Below, one piece after another: positions 40,605-50,409 of a stretch of 64,000 bases of DNA. How positions within the stretch are numbered: the first letter of the stretch is position 1; every line of letters starts with the position of its first letter. The notes beneath the pieces were generated by a model. It saw only the letters and a program-made list of their open reading frames with translations. It searched no databases and was not told where the DNA came from. The translations under genes were made by a program, and so were the position numbers. Source of the DNA: Halorubrum sp. BV1 (GTDB taxonomy: Archaea > Halobacteriota > Halobacteria > Halobacteriales > Haloferacaceae); the NCBI RefSeq assembly GCF_000746205.1, contig NZ_JQKV01000002.1, positions 434,001-498,000 of the forward strand, given 5' to 3'.

Positions 40605-42243
40605 CGACGCCGGGGCACGCCCGCCCCGCGGCGGCACCGACCCCGAGACAGCCGACACAGTTACGGATCCGCTTTTGACTCAAACACCACTCACCACCCT
40701 CGACGAGGTACAGCTCTTAGACACCACCCTGCGCGACGGCGAGCAGATGCCCGGCGTCTCGCTCTCCCCCGAGGAGAAAGTCGACATCGCGAGCGAACTC
40801 GACGCGGCGGGCGTCCACCTCGTCGAGGCGGGCTCGGCGTGTACCTCCGCGGGAGAGCGCGAGGCCATTCGTCGAGTGGCCGACGAGGGGCTCTCGGCGA
40901 CGGTGACGAGCTTCGCTCGCGGAGTCAGATCCGACGTCGACCACGCCCTGGACTGCGGCGTCGACGGCGTGAACCTCGTCGTGCCCGCCTCCGACAAACA
41001 CGTCGAGACGAAGGTCGGGTCGAGCCGCGACGAAGTCGTCGAGACGACAGTCGAGCTCGTCGAGTACGCGAAAGACCACGGACTGTGGGTCGAGGTGCTC
41101 GGCGAGGACGGCTCGCGGGCCGACCTCGACTACCTCGAACGCCTGCTCGGTGCGGGCCTCGACGCCGGCGCTGACCGAATCTGTTACTGTGACACCGTCG
41201 GCGCGGCGGACCCCGAACGCACCGGCGAGGTCGTCTCCCGGCTCGCCGACCTCGGCCCGACGAGCCTCCACACCCACGACGACCTCGGGTTCGGGATGGC
41301 GAACGTCCACGCGGGGCTGCGCGCCGGTGCCGACACCGTCCACGGCACGGTGATGGGCGTCGGCGAACGCGCCGGCAACGTCGCCCTCGAAGAGGTCGCG
41401 ATCGCGCTCGACCGCTCGTATGACGTGGACACCGTCGAACTGGCGCGGCTCTACCGGCTCTGCCGGACAGTGAGCGACGCGACCGGCGTCGCGCTCCCGC
41501 CGAACAAGGCGGTCTGCGGGACGAACGCCTTCGCCCACGAGTCGGGGATCCACACCGACGGGACCCTCAAGGACGGGACGATGTACGAACCGTACCCGCC
41601 GGAGACGGTCGGCAGAGAGCGGCGGCTCGTGCTCGGGAAACACGCGGGACGCGCAGGTGTCAAGGCCGCGCTCGCCGAACAGGACGTGGCCGTCGACGAC
41701 GACGAACTGAGCGAGGTGGTGAGCCGCGTGAAAGAGCTCGGCGACCGCGGCAAGCGCGTCACCGACGCCGACCTGCTTGCGATCACCGAGGACGTGCAGG
41801 GCCGCGAGCGCGACCGCCACGTTGAACTCGTCGATCTGTCCGCGACCTCCGGCGGCAACCTCCCGACTGCGTCGGTCCGACTCCGCGTCGGCGACGACGA
41901 GCGCGTCGCCTCCGGCACCGGTGCCGGCCCGGTCGACGCGGGGCTCGAAGCGGTTCGGGCCGCGCTCGCGGGCGGTGACGGCACGGGCGACGCCGCGGAC
42001 GGGTCGCCCGGCGTCTCCTTCGATCTCGACTCCTACCACGTCGACGCGATCACGGGCGGCACCGACGCGGTCGTCACCGTCGAGGTCGACCTCTCCCGCG
42101 GCGACCGGTCGGTGAGCGTCTCGGCGACGGACGCCGACATCACCCGCGCCAGCGTCGTCGCGATGGTCGACGGGCTCGACCGCCTCTTGGCCGCCGAGGC
42201 CGACGCGGCCGGCACGGAACCGAGCGCCGTCGCAGACGACTGA
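40540..42243 (+). CDS. 2-isopropylmalate synthase/(R)-citramalate synthase family
   Basis: A DRE-TIM metallolyase condensing acetyl-CoA with a 2-oxoacid. VQLLDTTLRDGEQMPG carries the metal-binding Asp and catalytic Arg; LHTHDDLGFGMAN supplies the histidine ligands; GTNAFAHESGIHTDG is the conserved C-terminal loop of LeuA/CimA proteins; the last 150 residues are a regulatory LeuA dimerisation domain with a disordered acidic loop. LeuA and CimA cannot be separated by eye: the former starts leucine synthesis, the latter isoleucine via citramalate. The N-terminus is uncertain: the frame opens with GTG at 40540, but the first 45 codons do not look conserved and a TTG at 40675 is an alternative start. 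Confidence 0.9.
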   Translation: MIVRGIEEVASRRLAAKFSDDNDAGARPPRGGTDPETADTVTDPLLTQTPLTTLDEVQLLDTTLRDGEQMPGVSLSPEEKVDIASELDAAGVHLVEAGSACTSAGEREAIRRVADEGLSATVTSFARGVRSDVDHALDCGVDGVNLVVPASDKHVETKVGSSRDEVVETTVELVEYAKDHGLWVEVLGEDGSRADLDYLERLLGAGLDAGADRICYCDTVGAADPERTGEVVSRLADLGPTSLHTHDDLGFGMANVHAGLRAGADTVHGTVMGVGERAGNVALEEVAIALDRSYDVDTVELARLYRLCRTVSDATGVALPPNKAVCGTNAFAHESGIHTDGTLKDGTMYEPYPPETVGRERRLVLGKHAGRAGVKAALAEQDVAVDDDELSEVVSRVKELGDRGKRVTDADLLAITEDVQGRERDRHVELVDLSATSGGNLPTASVRLRVGDDERVASGTGAGPVDAGLEAVRAALAGGDGTGDAADGSPGVSFDLDSYHVDAITGGTDAVVTVEVDLSRGDRSVSVSATDADITRASVVAMVDGLDRLLAAEADAAGTEPSAVADD

Positions 42244-42304
42244 ACCGCTCGCTCGCCGTGACCGTCTGACGGGGGTTTTAATCGATGACGCACCAATCAG
42301 ACCC

Positions 42305-42616
42305 GTGAGCGTCGTCGTCGCGGTCAAACCGTCTGCTCGCAAGCGCAACGCGAAGGTGGGACGGCTGGTCTTCGAGGACGGGAGCCGTCACGCCTTCGAG
42401 AGTCGCGTCGCCGCCGAGCGGTGGGCGGACGACTTGTCTACGGGCGACGGACACGTCTGGGTCGCGAGCGCGCATCCTCGCGACGAGGGGGACGCCGACC
42501 TCTATTTAGTCTCTCGGGCGACGAACGCGAAGCTCGAAGCGGCCTACGACAAGCGTCGGCGTCGCCTTCGTGGCGACCCGACACCAGAACAGAAGTCGCT
42601 TGGCGGCGAGCCGTAG
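42305..42616 (+). CDS. Small conserved basic protein, unknown
   Basis: A 103-residue protein starting at GTG, with a TATA-like gttttaatc (about 42274) 28 bases before. It mixes basic N- and C-termini (KPSARKRNAKVGR; YDKRRRRLRGD) with a compact centre (LVFEDGSRHAFESRVAAERWADDL, VWVASAHPRDEGDADLYLVS). The unusual positive charge for a haloarchaeal protein hints at nucleic-acid contact. I do not recognise the family. It follows the synthase gene on the same strand. Confidence 0.55.
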   Translation: MSVVVAVKPSARKRNAKVGRLVFEDGSRHAFESRVAAERWADDLSTGDGHVWVASAHPRDEGDADLYLVSRATNAKLEAAYDKRRRRLRGDPTPEQKSLGGEP

Positions 42617-42665
42617 CCCCCGTAGCCCTCTCACCGGGGAGCGACTATCAGGCGCTCTGGCGTCG

Positions 42666-43031
42666 CTACGGTGGCTCCACGATGTCGTCGCGGAACTCCT
42701 CTACGGTCTCCAGTACGGCCGTTCGGTCCGCGTCGGCGACGTCGAACTCGCGGAGCGCGTCGTCAAGGTGTCCGGCGAGCGCGTCGAACTCTGCGGCGGT
42801 AACGCCCATACCCTCGTGAGCCGTTTCCATGTCGTCGCCCTCGTACTGCATCGGGCCACCGGTGACCGCGCTCAGAAACTTCGTCTGGTGGGAACGCTGT
42901 TCGCTCATGTCGATGTCGTCGAAGTGGTGTGCGACCCCGTCGTCGGCCACCACCCGGTCGTAGAACTCGGTGACAACCGCCCCGACCGCCGGCTCGCCGC
43001 CGAGCCGGTCGTACAGCGTCGCGTCGGGCAT
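42666..43031 (-). CDS. Truncated haemoglobin, group I
   Basis: A 121-residue 2-over-2 globin. LYDRLGGEPAV opens the fold; FLSAVTGGPMQYEGDDM is the B/E-loop signature, and His72 in METAHEGMG is the proximal haem ligand. Family members bind oxygen or nitric oxide and may detoxify NO; the B10 tyrosine position is occupied by the Tyr of EFYDRV. The ATG at 43031 matches the usual start; the longer frame adds unrelated residues. No partner gene is adjacent. Confidence 0.92.
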   Translation of the reverse strand: MPDATLYDRLGGEPAVGAVVTEFYDRVVADDGVAHHFDDIDMSEQRSHQTKFLSAVTGGPMQYEGDDMETAHEGMGVTAAEFDALAGHLDDALREFDVADADRTAVLETVEEFRDDIVEPP

Positions 43032-43183
43032 ACTCTCTAGATGCGGCGTCGAGGTATGGTTCTTTCCCTCATGGCAGTGAGTGTGTACGCGCTCCGATTC
43101 AGGAGCGATGCGACCGAGATCCGACGGGCGGACCACGAGAGAGGCGAAAACGCGACTCGACGGGGGAAGAGAAACTGGAAAAG

Positions 43184-43268
43184 CGCCGAGGCGGAGATTT
43201 GAACTCCGGTGTCCGAATGGACAGTAGATTTCGAATCTACCGCCTTGGCCAGGCTAGGCTACCTCGGC
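43184..43268 (-). tRNA. tRNA-Ser (anticodon CGA)
   Basis: On the minus strand acceptor gccgagg pairs with cctcggc, discriminator G. The anticodon stem gtaga/tctac carries loop ttcgaaa (anticodon CGA), followed by a long variable arm (tgtccattcggaca) characteristic of tRNA-Ser, and the T arm cggag-ttcaaat-ctccg. 85 bases, no intron. Confidence 0.95.
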
Positions 43269-43357
43269 TCGTCTTCGGGTTGGCCGGTTCCGCTGTTATG
43301 CGTTTCGATCGCGGACGGCGGCGGGACGCTCGGTCCCCCGAGATCTGTCGACCGCCG

Positions 43358-43909
43358 CTACTCGTCGGCGTCGCGTTCCGCCAACAGCGCCGAGGCGGAT
43401 ATCAGCGACTCCAGTTCCACGTCGTGGTCGGCGAGCAGTTCGCCGGCACCCTCCTCGCGGTCGACCACGACGAGCACGCGGTTCACGGTCGCACCCGCCT
43501 CGCGAAGCGCCTCGACGGCGTCGACGGCGGACTGCCCGGTCGTCGCGATGTCCTCGATCACGATGACCTCCTCGCCGTCTTCCAGCGCTCCTTCGATCCG
43601 GTTGGCCGTGCCGTACTCTTTCGTCTGTTTACGGGCGATGACGTACGGTCGGCCCAGTTCCGCGGCCGTCACGGCGACGAGCGGAACCGCACCGAGCGCG
43701 ACACCGGCGAGCTTGACGTCCGTCCCGGCAAGCTCGTCGGCGAACGCCTCGCTGACGAGGGTGAGTGCCTCCGGATCCGTTTCGAACCGGTACTTGTCGA
43801 CGTAGTAGTCGCTCGTCCCCCCGTGTGAGAGTTCGAACTCGCCGAACCTGACGGCGTCGGCCGCCCGAAGCGCGGCGATGAGGTCGCGTCGTCGCTCGTC
43901 GTCGATCAT
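43358..43909 (-). CDS. pyrE: Orotate phosphoribosyltransferase
   Basis: A 183-residue enzyme that adds ribose-5-phosphate from PRPP to orotate in pyrimidine synthesis. The PRPP-binding signature is EVIVIEDIATTGQSAVDAVEAL; ARKQTKEYGTANRIEG is the flexible catalytic loop. It matches the haloarchaeal pyrE2-type gene. A TATA box (gtttataatcg on the minus strand, about 43931-43941) lies 26-30 bases before the ATG at 43909, indicating a leaderless transcript. The longer upstream open frame is therefore not used. Confidence 0.95.
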   Translation of the reverse strand: MIDDERRRDLIAALRAADAVRFGEFELSHGGTSDYYVDKYRFETDPEALTLVSEAFADELAGTDVKLAGVALGAVPLVAVTAAELGRPYVIARKQTKEYGTANRIEGALEDGEEVIVIEDIATTGQSAVDAVEALREAGATVNRVLVVVDREEGAGELLADHDVELESLISASALLAERDADE

Positions 43910-44025
43910 ACTGGAGAGGCGCTCGCGGGCGATTATAAACCGGTCGGAACGCCATCGGTGACGCACCGCCGAGCCTCGCATCCGCGCCGGCGACCTCAGC
44001 GCGGGGGCGTCTCGGCGATCGACCG

Positions 44026-47000
44026 TCACTCGGCCGCCGGAATCCGCAGCGTGACGGTCGTTCCCGCACCGCCGATTCCGGGGCCGAACGCGATCTCGCC
44101 GCCGTACGATTCGACTATCCACGCGACGATCCAGAGCCCGATCCCCGTGTTGTGCGTGAGCTGTGTCACCTCCGCATCGCCGGTGATCACGGCGCGGACC
44201 GGCTCCGGGATCCCGGAACCGTCGTCGGCGACGCGAACGGTGACGGTGCCGGTCGCGGGGTCGCGGTCGGCGGAGATCTCGATCCGAGGCGCGCCCGCGC
44301 TCCCGTGCGCGACCGCGTTCTCGACGAGTTGGTCGAGGGCGTCTTCGAAACGCTCGTCGCCTCGTATCTCGACGTCGTCTGGAACCGAGACCGAAATCCG
44401 CGCGCCGGGGTATACCTCTGCGTAGCGGTCTCGAACGGCCTCTGCGGCCGGCCTAACGGGGATCGAGTCGGGGTCTGTCACGCTCCCGTTCTCGACGACG
44501 TGTTTGATCGTCGCCGCGCCCTCGGCGAGTTCGGAGAGCCGCTTCCCGGTCGTCTCGATCCGTCGGGCGAAGTCGGCGATCCGATCGTCGTCGGTGGTGA
44601 GTTCGATCTCGCTCGCGAAGCCGAAGACGACGTTCAGCTCGTTCCGAAGGTTGTGTCGGAGGATACGGTTGATGACGCGAACGTATCGCTCCCGCCGCTT
44701 TCGGTCCGTGATGTCGGTGTAGATGCCGAACGCCCGGCGGCCGTCGGTCGTCTCGTACGAGAATCCTCGGAAGAGGAACTCTCTCGGCCCGTCAACCGTT
44801 TGACGGGTGACCTCCGCCGTGACCGACCCCTCCTCTCGGACGCGCTGGTCGAGCGACTTCGCCTCCGCGGGAACCCGGCCGCTGTCGGCCGGGGCGGCCG
44901 CGTCCGTACCGCCGTCTCGATCGCCGTCGCCGTGGTGCCGATCGGGGTCGATATCCAACGCGTCTGTCGACTGGCCTCGCAACGTCGACGGGTCGTGTCC
45001 GAACTGCGACGCGAACGCGGAGTTGATCCCGGTCACGACCGTCTCCTCGGATTCGAGCGAGACCTCCATCACCGGATCCGGGAGTCGCTCGAACAGGCGA
45101 TCGAACCGGTCGCGCTCCCGAGAGAGCGCAGTCCGCGTCCGCCGGAGGTCAGTCGTGTCGGTGAGCGACACGACCGCGCCGGAGACCCCTCCAGAAAGCG
45201 CCGAGAGGCGCAGTTCGCCGTGTCGCTCCGGACCACCTGCTCCGCCGATCGTGACGTCGATCCGCCGCCTTCCGGTGGCGTCGGTGCCGCTGTCGTCGCC
45301 GGCGGTGTCGGCGGCGGCGGTGTCGTCGCCGGCGGTGCCGTCGCAGACGGTGTCGTCGTCCTCACCCCCGTGCGCCTCGGCGTCAATCGCATCGCGAGCC
45401 ACGAGCCCGTCGAGCGCACCCGCGACGCGGTCGGCGGTCGGATCCGGGAGCACCGCACAAAGCGGCGACCCGATAAGCTCGGCCTCGTCGACGCCGAGCC
45501 ACGAGATAAACGACGGCGTGGCGTACGTTACGTCACCGGACCCATCGAGCACGCAGACCATGTCGTCGACGTTCTGCAGGGCGTTCTCGTAGGTTCTGAG
45601 ACGCTCTTGTCTGCGCTGGGCGTCGAGCGTCGCCGTCGCGTTCATCGCTAACAGCTCCACAACCGAGACGTCAGAGTCGTCGAACGCGTCCGGCTCGGTC
45701 GAGCCGACGACGAAGCTGCCGTGATCGCCCAGGGGGACGCCGATCACGGATTGGATCCCGTGGTACTCGCGGCCGTCGTCGCGGGCGTTCAGGTCGTCGT
45801 ACGTCTGTGTCTCACCGGTCTCGAACGCGGTCCCCGCGACGCCGTCGCCCGGTACCCGCGGGTCGCGGTCCGCGTACGCCTCGCCCTTGTCGCCGCCGGT
45901 CGAGACGAGCCGGAGACGCTCGGTGTCGGGGTCGAAGAACCGAACCCCGCCGATGTCGAATCCGAGGATGTCGTCGACGGCGTCGTTCAGGCGATCGGCG
46001 ACGCTCTCCGGGTCCGGGTCGCGCTGCATCCGCTCTGCGGTTCGAAGGAGCCGTTCGAGCGTCTCTTCGCGCCGCCGCTGCTCGGTGACGTCCGCGAAGA
46101 ACACGGACAGCCCCTCGGGTGAGGGATACGCGGTCACTTCGGTCCACAGATCCAGCGGCGCGTAGTGGTCCACGAACGAGACCGTCTCTTGCGTCTCCAT
46201 GGCGCGTCGGTAGCTCGTCTCGTATGCCCGGCCGAGCGCGGCGGGGAACTCGTCCCAGACGACGGAGCCGATCAGCTCGTCGGCAGGGCGGTCGAGCAGC
46301 GCTGCGGCCCGGTCGTTGACGTAGGTGAACCGCCACTCCGTGTCGAGCGCGAAGAACCCGTCGTCGATCCGCGACAGTGTGTTTTCCAGCTCTCTGACGG
46401 CCTCCTCTCGCCGCTCGCGGTCCTTTCGCCGCTCTATCGCCCGGCCGAGCCAGTCGGCGAGAAGCTCGACGAAGAGGAGTTCGTCCTCGGTGAACGGCCG
46501 CTCGCGGCTGTCCTCGTCGACAAAACAGAGGGTCCCGTACACCCCGTCGTCGACGACGACGCGGCCGCCCACGTAGCTACCGAGGCCGAACAGTTCGTGT
46601 GCCGGGTCGCCGTCCCACCCCGCCTCGGTCGGGTCCGTGAACGCGACGACCTCGTGAGCGCCGCTCCCGGCGACCACCGAGGCGTCGCCCGACTCACCGG
46701 ACACGCGATCTGTCGTGCCGCCCGCGGTGCCGGCGGGTTCACTAACTGTGTCACCGCCGAACGCGCCGCGTGCGTCGTTGCCGGGGTCACCGCCCGCGTC
46801 GCCGGGATCACTGTCCGCGTCGTCGACCCCCGCATACCCTCCGACCGTTCGCCGGCAGTACGTCTTCGAGAGCGGAAGCGACCCGTCGGAGTCGATAACA
46901 CCGCGGTCTTCGAGCGACTCCACGAGCGCGGACCCGCCGCGGTGCCGGTCGAGGGTGAATCGGTCCTCCGTCGTCCGGGACGCGTAGCCGATAGAGAGGT

Positions 47001-47556
47001 CTAAGCGCGCTCGCCCGAGATCCAAGAGCGCGTCGAGCTTCGCTTCGAGTCCCGTCGTCCGGTCGGAGACGATCCGGACGAACGATTCGAGGAACGCGGG
47101 TTCGCCGGTCTCCGTCGGCGTCGCTCGATCAGCGATGCGCGCTTCGAGCGTCTCGTCGTCGGCGATGAGCCGTCGACCGGAGACGTACTCGGCGTCGAAT
47201 CGGCTGGCGTCGATCGCGGCGTCTGGGTCGTCTTCGGCGGAGTACACGAGGATCCGGGCCTCCGGGAGCCGCGCCCTGATCGAGCGCAACACCCCCGAAG
47301 TGTCGGTGTCGAGGTGACTGAGCGCGGACCCGGACGCGGTCCCCACGCGCACGACCACGACGGGGTCCGTCGCAGTCGCCGCCGCGTCTTCGTGCGTGCC
47401 GTCGGGCGCGGACGCCCGCGTGGACACCGCCGTCGCGATGTCGTCGCCGAGATCCGAGCGATCGGCCGGGGAAAGGAAGATCGTGTCCGCAGGCAGCACC
47501 GCCCACGCCGCGTCGAGACGGTCGCCGACGTGAACGACTGGTCGATCAGGTCGCAT
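44026..47556 (-). CDS. Large PAS/GAF sensor histidine kinase
   Basis: A 1176-residue cytoplasmic kinase. Order: a degenerate receiver-like N-terminal domain (VVHVGDRLDAAWAVLPAD, no clear phosphoacceptor), a first GAF domain with a Gly/Asp-rich insert, a PAS domain (IDDGFFALDTEWRFTYVN), a second GAF domain (PESVADRLNDAVDDILGFDIGGVRF), two more PAS domains separated by acidic inserts, then the histidine box MLRH-type ILRHNLRNELN (His968) and the ATPase domain (VADDGSGIP, NTGIGLWIV). There is no membrane segment. GC content is as high as its neighbours, unlike the kinase at 32048. No cognate output regulator is adjacent. The start at 47556 gives MRPDRPVVHVGD; 13 earlier codons are possible. Confidence 0.9.
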   Translation of the reverse strand: MRPDRPVVHVGDRLDAAWAVLPADTIFLSPADRSDLGDDIATAVSTRASAPDGTHEDAAATATDPVVVVRVGTASGSALSHLDTDTSGVLRSIRARLPEARILVYSAEDDPDAAIDASRFDAEYVSGRRLIADDETLEARIADRATPTETGEPAFLESFVRIVSDRTTGLEAKLDALLDLGRARLDLSIGYASRTTEDRFTLDRHRGGSALVESLEDRGVIDSDGSLPLSKTYCRRTVGGYAGVDDADSDPGDAGGDPGNDARGAFGGDTVSEPAGTAGGTTDRVSGESGDASVVAGSGAHEVVAFTDPTEAGWDGDPAHELFGLGSYVGGRVVVDDGVYGTLCFVDEDSRERPFTEDELLFVELLADWLGRAIERRKDRERREEAVRELENTLSRIDDGFFALDTEWRFTYVNDRAAALLDRPADELIGSVVWDEFPAALGRAYETSYRRAMETQETVSFVDHYAPLDLWTEVTAYPSPEGLSVFFADVTEQRRREETLERLLRTAERMQRDPDPESVADRLNDAVDDILGFDIGGVRFFDPDTERLRLVSTGGDKGEAYADRDPRVPGDGVAGTAFETGETQTYDDLNARDDGREYHGIQSVIGVPLGDHGSFVVGSTEPDAFDDSDVSVVELLAMNATATLDAQRRQERLRTYENALQNVDDMVCVLDGSGDVTYATPSFISWLGVDEAELIGSPLCAVLPDPTADRVAGALDGLVARDAIDAEAHGGEDDDTVCDGTAGDDTAAADTAGDDSGTDATGRRRIDVTIGGAGGPERHGELRLSALSGGVSGAVVSLTDTTDLRRTRTALSRERDRFDRLFERLPDPVMEVSLESEETVVTGINSAFASQFGHDPSTLRGQSTDALDIDPDRHHGDGDRDGGTDAAAPADSGRVPAEAKSLDQRVREEGSVTAEVTRQTVDGPREFLFRGFSYETTDGRRAFGIYTDITDRKRRERYVRVINRILRHNLRNELNVVFGFASEIELTTDDDRIADFARRIETTGKRLSELAEGAATIKHVVENGSVTDPDSIPVRPAAEAVRDRYAEVYPGARISVSVPDDVEIRGDERFEDALDQLVENAVAHGSAGAPRIEISADRDPATGTVTVRVADDGSGIPEPVRAVITGDAEVTQLTHNTGIGLWIVAWIVESYGGEIAFGPGIGGAGTTVTLRIPAAE

Positions 47557-47877
47557 TTCCTCCGGTCGCGCCGCGTCGACCGGACCGGGCGGCACAGCCG
47601 ACCGACCGGCCGGTCAGGACCGGCCGTCGACGGCCGCCGGAGAGCGGTACGATCATTACGCGAATCACGAGAGCGCCGCACATAACGCTTATTTCAACTT
47701 CTCGAAAGTACCGGTCGACGTCCGTCGAGGCGGTCCACGGCAGGCCCCTCAGTGCGGGTGGATCGACCGTCACAGCGCGCGTGACAGCAGCTGACACGCC
47801 GCAATGCGGTTCCGAATGAGCCGGACCACCCGACCGCGAGACGGCACGTTTTACGCGGTCCGGATCGCAGGATCGCT
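47557..47877. other. 321-base divergent region between kinase and HAD genes
   Basis: No convincing gene here. It contains an AT-richer patch (about 47680-47700) near the kinase side and a TATA-like cgttttac (47848-47855) about 25 bases before the HAD gene. A minus-strand open frame of 83 codons crosses it but has no family-like features. Confidence 0.6.
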
Positions 47878-49194
47878 ATGGAGCGGTACGACCTTCTCTA
47901 TCGGCTGTACGACGAGTTCGACGTGGAGACGCTGCGTGAGTATCAGTCGTTCGTGGATCTCTTTCCGCCGGTCGACTCGCGTGTGGCGCTCGATCACTGG
48001 GAGGAGGTCAGCGACGAGCTCGATCGGTTAAAACGGCAGATCCGCGAGTCGTTTCCGGCCGGGAGCACGTTCGCAGAAATCGCGGCGCACGCCGACAGAG
48101 AGACGGCCTTCACCGCGCTCGACCTGTTCGCGCGATACGACCGCGCCGTCAACGCACTCGTGTTGGACGTCGACGAGACGCTGCGGTCTGCGGGACAGAC
48201 CGACAACGAGATCCCCCGCGAGACGCTCCACATCCTGACGGAGATACACGAGTCCGGCGTCCCAATAGTCATCTGTACCGGCCAGACGCTGGAGAACGTG
48301 AAGGGGTTCATGATTCAGGGGCTCGGCAACGAACTGGTTCACTCCGGAAACCTCTCTATCGTGTACGAGGCCGGAAACGGCGTGTTCACGCCGAGCCACG
48401 GGTCAGAGACGAAGCGGCTGCTGTATCAGGACCTCGGCGCTGACGTCCGGAGCATCTTCGAGCGGGTCCGAACGCGCGCGCTGTCGGCTGCCCCAGACAA
48501 CGTCCGGCGAGGCTGTCACCTCCAGGGCAACGAGTTCAACGTCACGCTGAAGCCGAACTTCGAGACGGGGAGCGCGGACGCCGAGGCCGTGATCGACGAC
48601 GGGCTCGTCCATCTGATCGACGCGCTCGGGGCGGCGGTGGCCGAGCGGGTCGCAGACGAGGTCGACGAGCCGGTCGACGGAGCCGCCGCCAACGCAGACC
48701 GCGACGCCCAGCCCGTCCGCGCGGAACGCGGTGCGGCGTGGGCTCGGGCGCACTACGCGGCCGCCGACCCGGAGATCCGCGACGTCCTCGAGGCGGCGGG
48801 GATCGAGCCGGCGGCCGGCGAGCCGAGCAGGTCACCCGACATCCCCGCTCCCGTCGCGTCGCTTTTCGACGAGATCGATGTCGCCTACTACCGGGGGGAC
48901 GCCGCGGAGATCGGATCGCTGGAACTCGACAAGGTCGCCGGGGTGGACGCCGCCTTCGACGTGCTCGACGTGGCCGACCCCTTCGCGCTCGTGATGGGCG
49001 ACAGCAAGTCTGATCTCAGGGTGATGGAGTGGGCCGCCGCCAACGACGCCGGGATCGCGGCCGCGCCGGAGCACGCCTCCGCCGACGTGCTCTCACACGT
49101 CCTCGATCACGACGAACTGGTGTTCGATCGGGGCCAGTCCGCGAAGATGCTCCGGACCGCGTACGTCATGAACCTGTTCGCGCGGCTGGAGTGA
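47878..49194 (+). CDS. HAD-superfamily phosphatase, haloarchaeal type
   Basis: A 438-residue protein. Helical N-terminus (1-95), then HAD motif I as ALVLDVDETLRS with the nucleophile Asp, motif II as VPIVICTGQT, a long Cof-like cap with DAEAVIDDGLVHLIDALG, a lysine in LELDKVAGV, and motif IV as LVMGDSKSDLRVMEWA. The layout resembles Cof/trehalose-phosphatase-like sugar phosphatases. The acidic insert in the cap (about 265-325) is haloarchaeal elaboration. The substrate is not evident. It precedes the flavoprotein gene on the same strand by 76 bases. Confidence 0.83.
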   Translation: MERYDLLYRLYDEFDVETLREYQSFVDLFPPVDSRVALDHWEEVSDELDRLKRQIRESFPAGSTFAEIAAHADRETAFTALDLFARYDRAVNALVLDVDETLRSAGQTDNEIPRETLHILTEIHESGVPIVICTGQTLENVKGFMIQGLGNELVHSGNLSIVYEAGNGVFTPSHGSETKRLLYQDLGADVRSIFERVRTRALSAAPDNVRRGCHLQGNEFNVTLKPNFETGSADAEAVIDDGLVHLIDALGAAVAERVADEVDEPVDGAAANADRDAQPVRAERGAAWARAHYAAADPEIRDVLEAAGIEPAAGEPSRSPDIPAPVASLFDEIDVAYYRGDAAEIGSLELDKVAGVDAAFDVLDVADPFALVMGDSKSDLRVMEWAAANDAGIAAAPEHASADVLSHVLDHDELVFDRGQSAKMLRTAYVMNLFARLE

Positions 49195-49270
49195 CTCGCG
49201 GCGTACGGCCCGATCGCGCGCTGGAGTCCGGCTCGTCGCAGTTATGTATCGTCGTCACGACCGTCCGGAC

Positions 49271-50371
49271 ATGTACGACTTCGTCGTGGTCGGTGCCGGT
49301 CCCCCCGGCTCGCGGTTCGCCCGCCGCGCGGCCGCCGCGGGCCGCGACGTGCTCCTCGTAGAGAAGGGGACGGTCGGCGAGCCGCTGGCCTGCTCCGGGC
49401 ACGTCTCCGACGACGTCTGGGCGTTCGTCCCCGATGACGCCCGCGATCGACTCCTCCAGAACCGGGTGTACGGCGCGCGCTTTCACGTCGGCGGCCCGGA
49501 TTCGACAGCGTACCCGTTCTACAAGCGCGAGCCAGTCTCGAACGTGATCGACCGGGTCGAGTTGGATCGGACGCTCGCAGACGCGGCCCGCGACGCGGGT
49601 GCCGACGTGCGCGAGGGCCACACGGTCGTCTCGGTCGAGGAACGCGCGGATCGCGTGAGCGTCGAGGCGAGCGTCGCCGACGGCGGCACGGAGCGCTTCG
49701 AGGCGCGGATGGTCGCCGGCTGTGACGGTCCCACCTCGCGGGTCCGGCGGTCGCTCGGCCTCCCCGAGCCGGACGAGTTGCTCCACGGAGTGCTCGCGTT
49801 CGACGACGATCCGGACGACGGCGACCTCGTCGACGTGCACCTCACCGCGCCGACGTTCTTCGCATGGCGGATCCCGCGGGGGGACGCGGGCGTGGAGTAC
49901 GGGCTCGCCGCGCCGCCGGGCGAGGACGTCTCGGCGCGGTTCGACGACCTCACCGACGCCTACGGCGTGACGACGGATCGGTTCTGTTCGGGAGCGATCC
50001 CGATCGGCCCGCCCGACCGAGTGACCACTGACCGAGCGTTCCTGATCGGGGACGCCGCGGCGCAGACGAAGCCGTTCACCGGCGGCGGGATCCTGTACGG
50101 GATGACCGCGGCGGACGCGGCAGCGGAGACGATCGACCCGACCGACCCCGACACGCTCGCCGACTACGAGGCGGCGTGGCGCGACGCGTTGGGTACTGAG
50201 ATCCGGCTCGGTCACGCGATACGGACCTGCTACTCGCTGCCGGAGTCGGTCCAGCGGGCCGGACTGTGGGCGCTGTCCGGCGAGATCGGCGTGCACATGG
50301 ACCGGCCGACGTCCGTCTTCTCACCGGCGCACCTCCGCAAGCTGTTTGCGCGAAGCGACCCGCCGGAGTGA
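49271..50371 (+). CDS. Geranylgeranyl-reductase-family flavoprotein
   Basis: A 366-residue FAD enzyme: N-terminal FVVVGAGPPGSRFARRAAAAG nucleotide fold, ACSGHV substrate segment, GCDGPTSRVRRSLG and FLIGDAAAQTKPFTGGGILYG FAD contacts. Members reduce isoprenoid double bonds in archaeal ether lipids or quinone side chains, or hydroxylate related substrates. The particular role of this paralogue is open, since haloarchaea encode several. ATG at 49271 immediately precedes the Rossmann strand; the in-frame start nine codons upstream overlaps promoter sequence. Confidence 0.85.
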   Translation: MYDFVVVGAGPPGSRFARRAAAAGRDVLLVEKGTVGEPLACSGHVSDDVWAFVPDDARDRLLQNRVYGARFHVGGPDSTAYPFYKREPVSNVIDRVELDRTLADAARDAGADVREGHTVVSVEERADRVSVEASVADGGTERFEARMVAGCDGPTSRVRRSLGLPEPDELLHGVLAFDDDPDDGDLVDVHLTAPTFFAWRIPRGDAGVEYGLAAPPGEDVSARFDDLTDAYGVTTDRFCSGAIPIGPPDRVTTDRAFLIGDAAAQTKPFTGGGILYGMTAADAAAETIDPTDPDTLADYEAAWRDALGTEIRLGHAIRTCYSLPESVQRAGLWALSGEIGVHMDRPTSVFSPAHLRKLFARSDPPE

Positions 50372-50409
50372 GTGGCCTGCGAGAGTGAAGCGAGCGGCGA
50401 GAGGCTCCC

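Noticed and set aside
47546..47797. 83-codon minus-strand frame in the kinase/HAD divergent region
   Set aside because: Mixed composition with Arg/Gly-rich end, no family-like segments, and it would overlap the kinase promoter.
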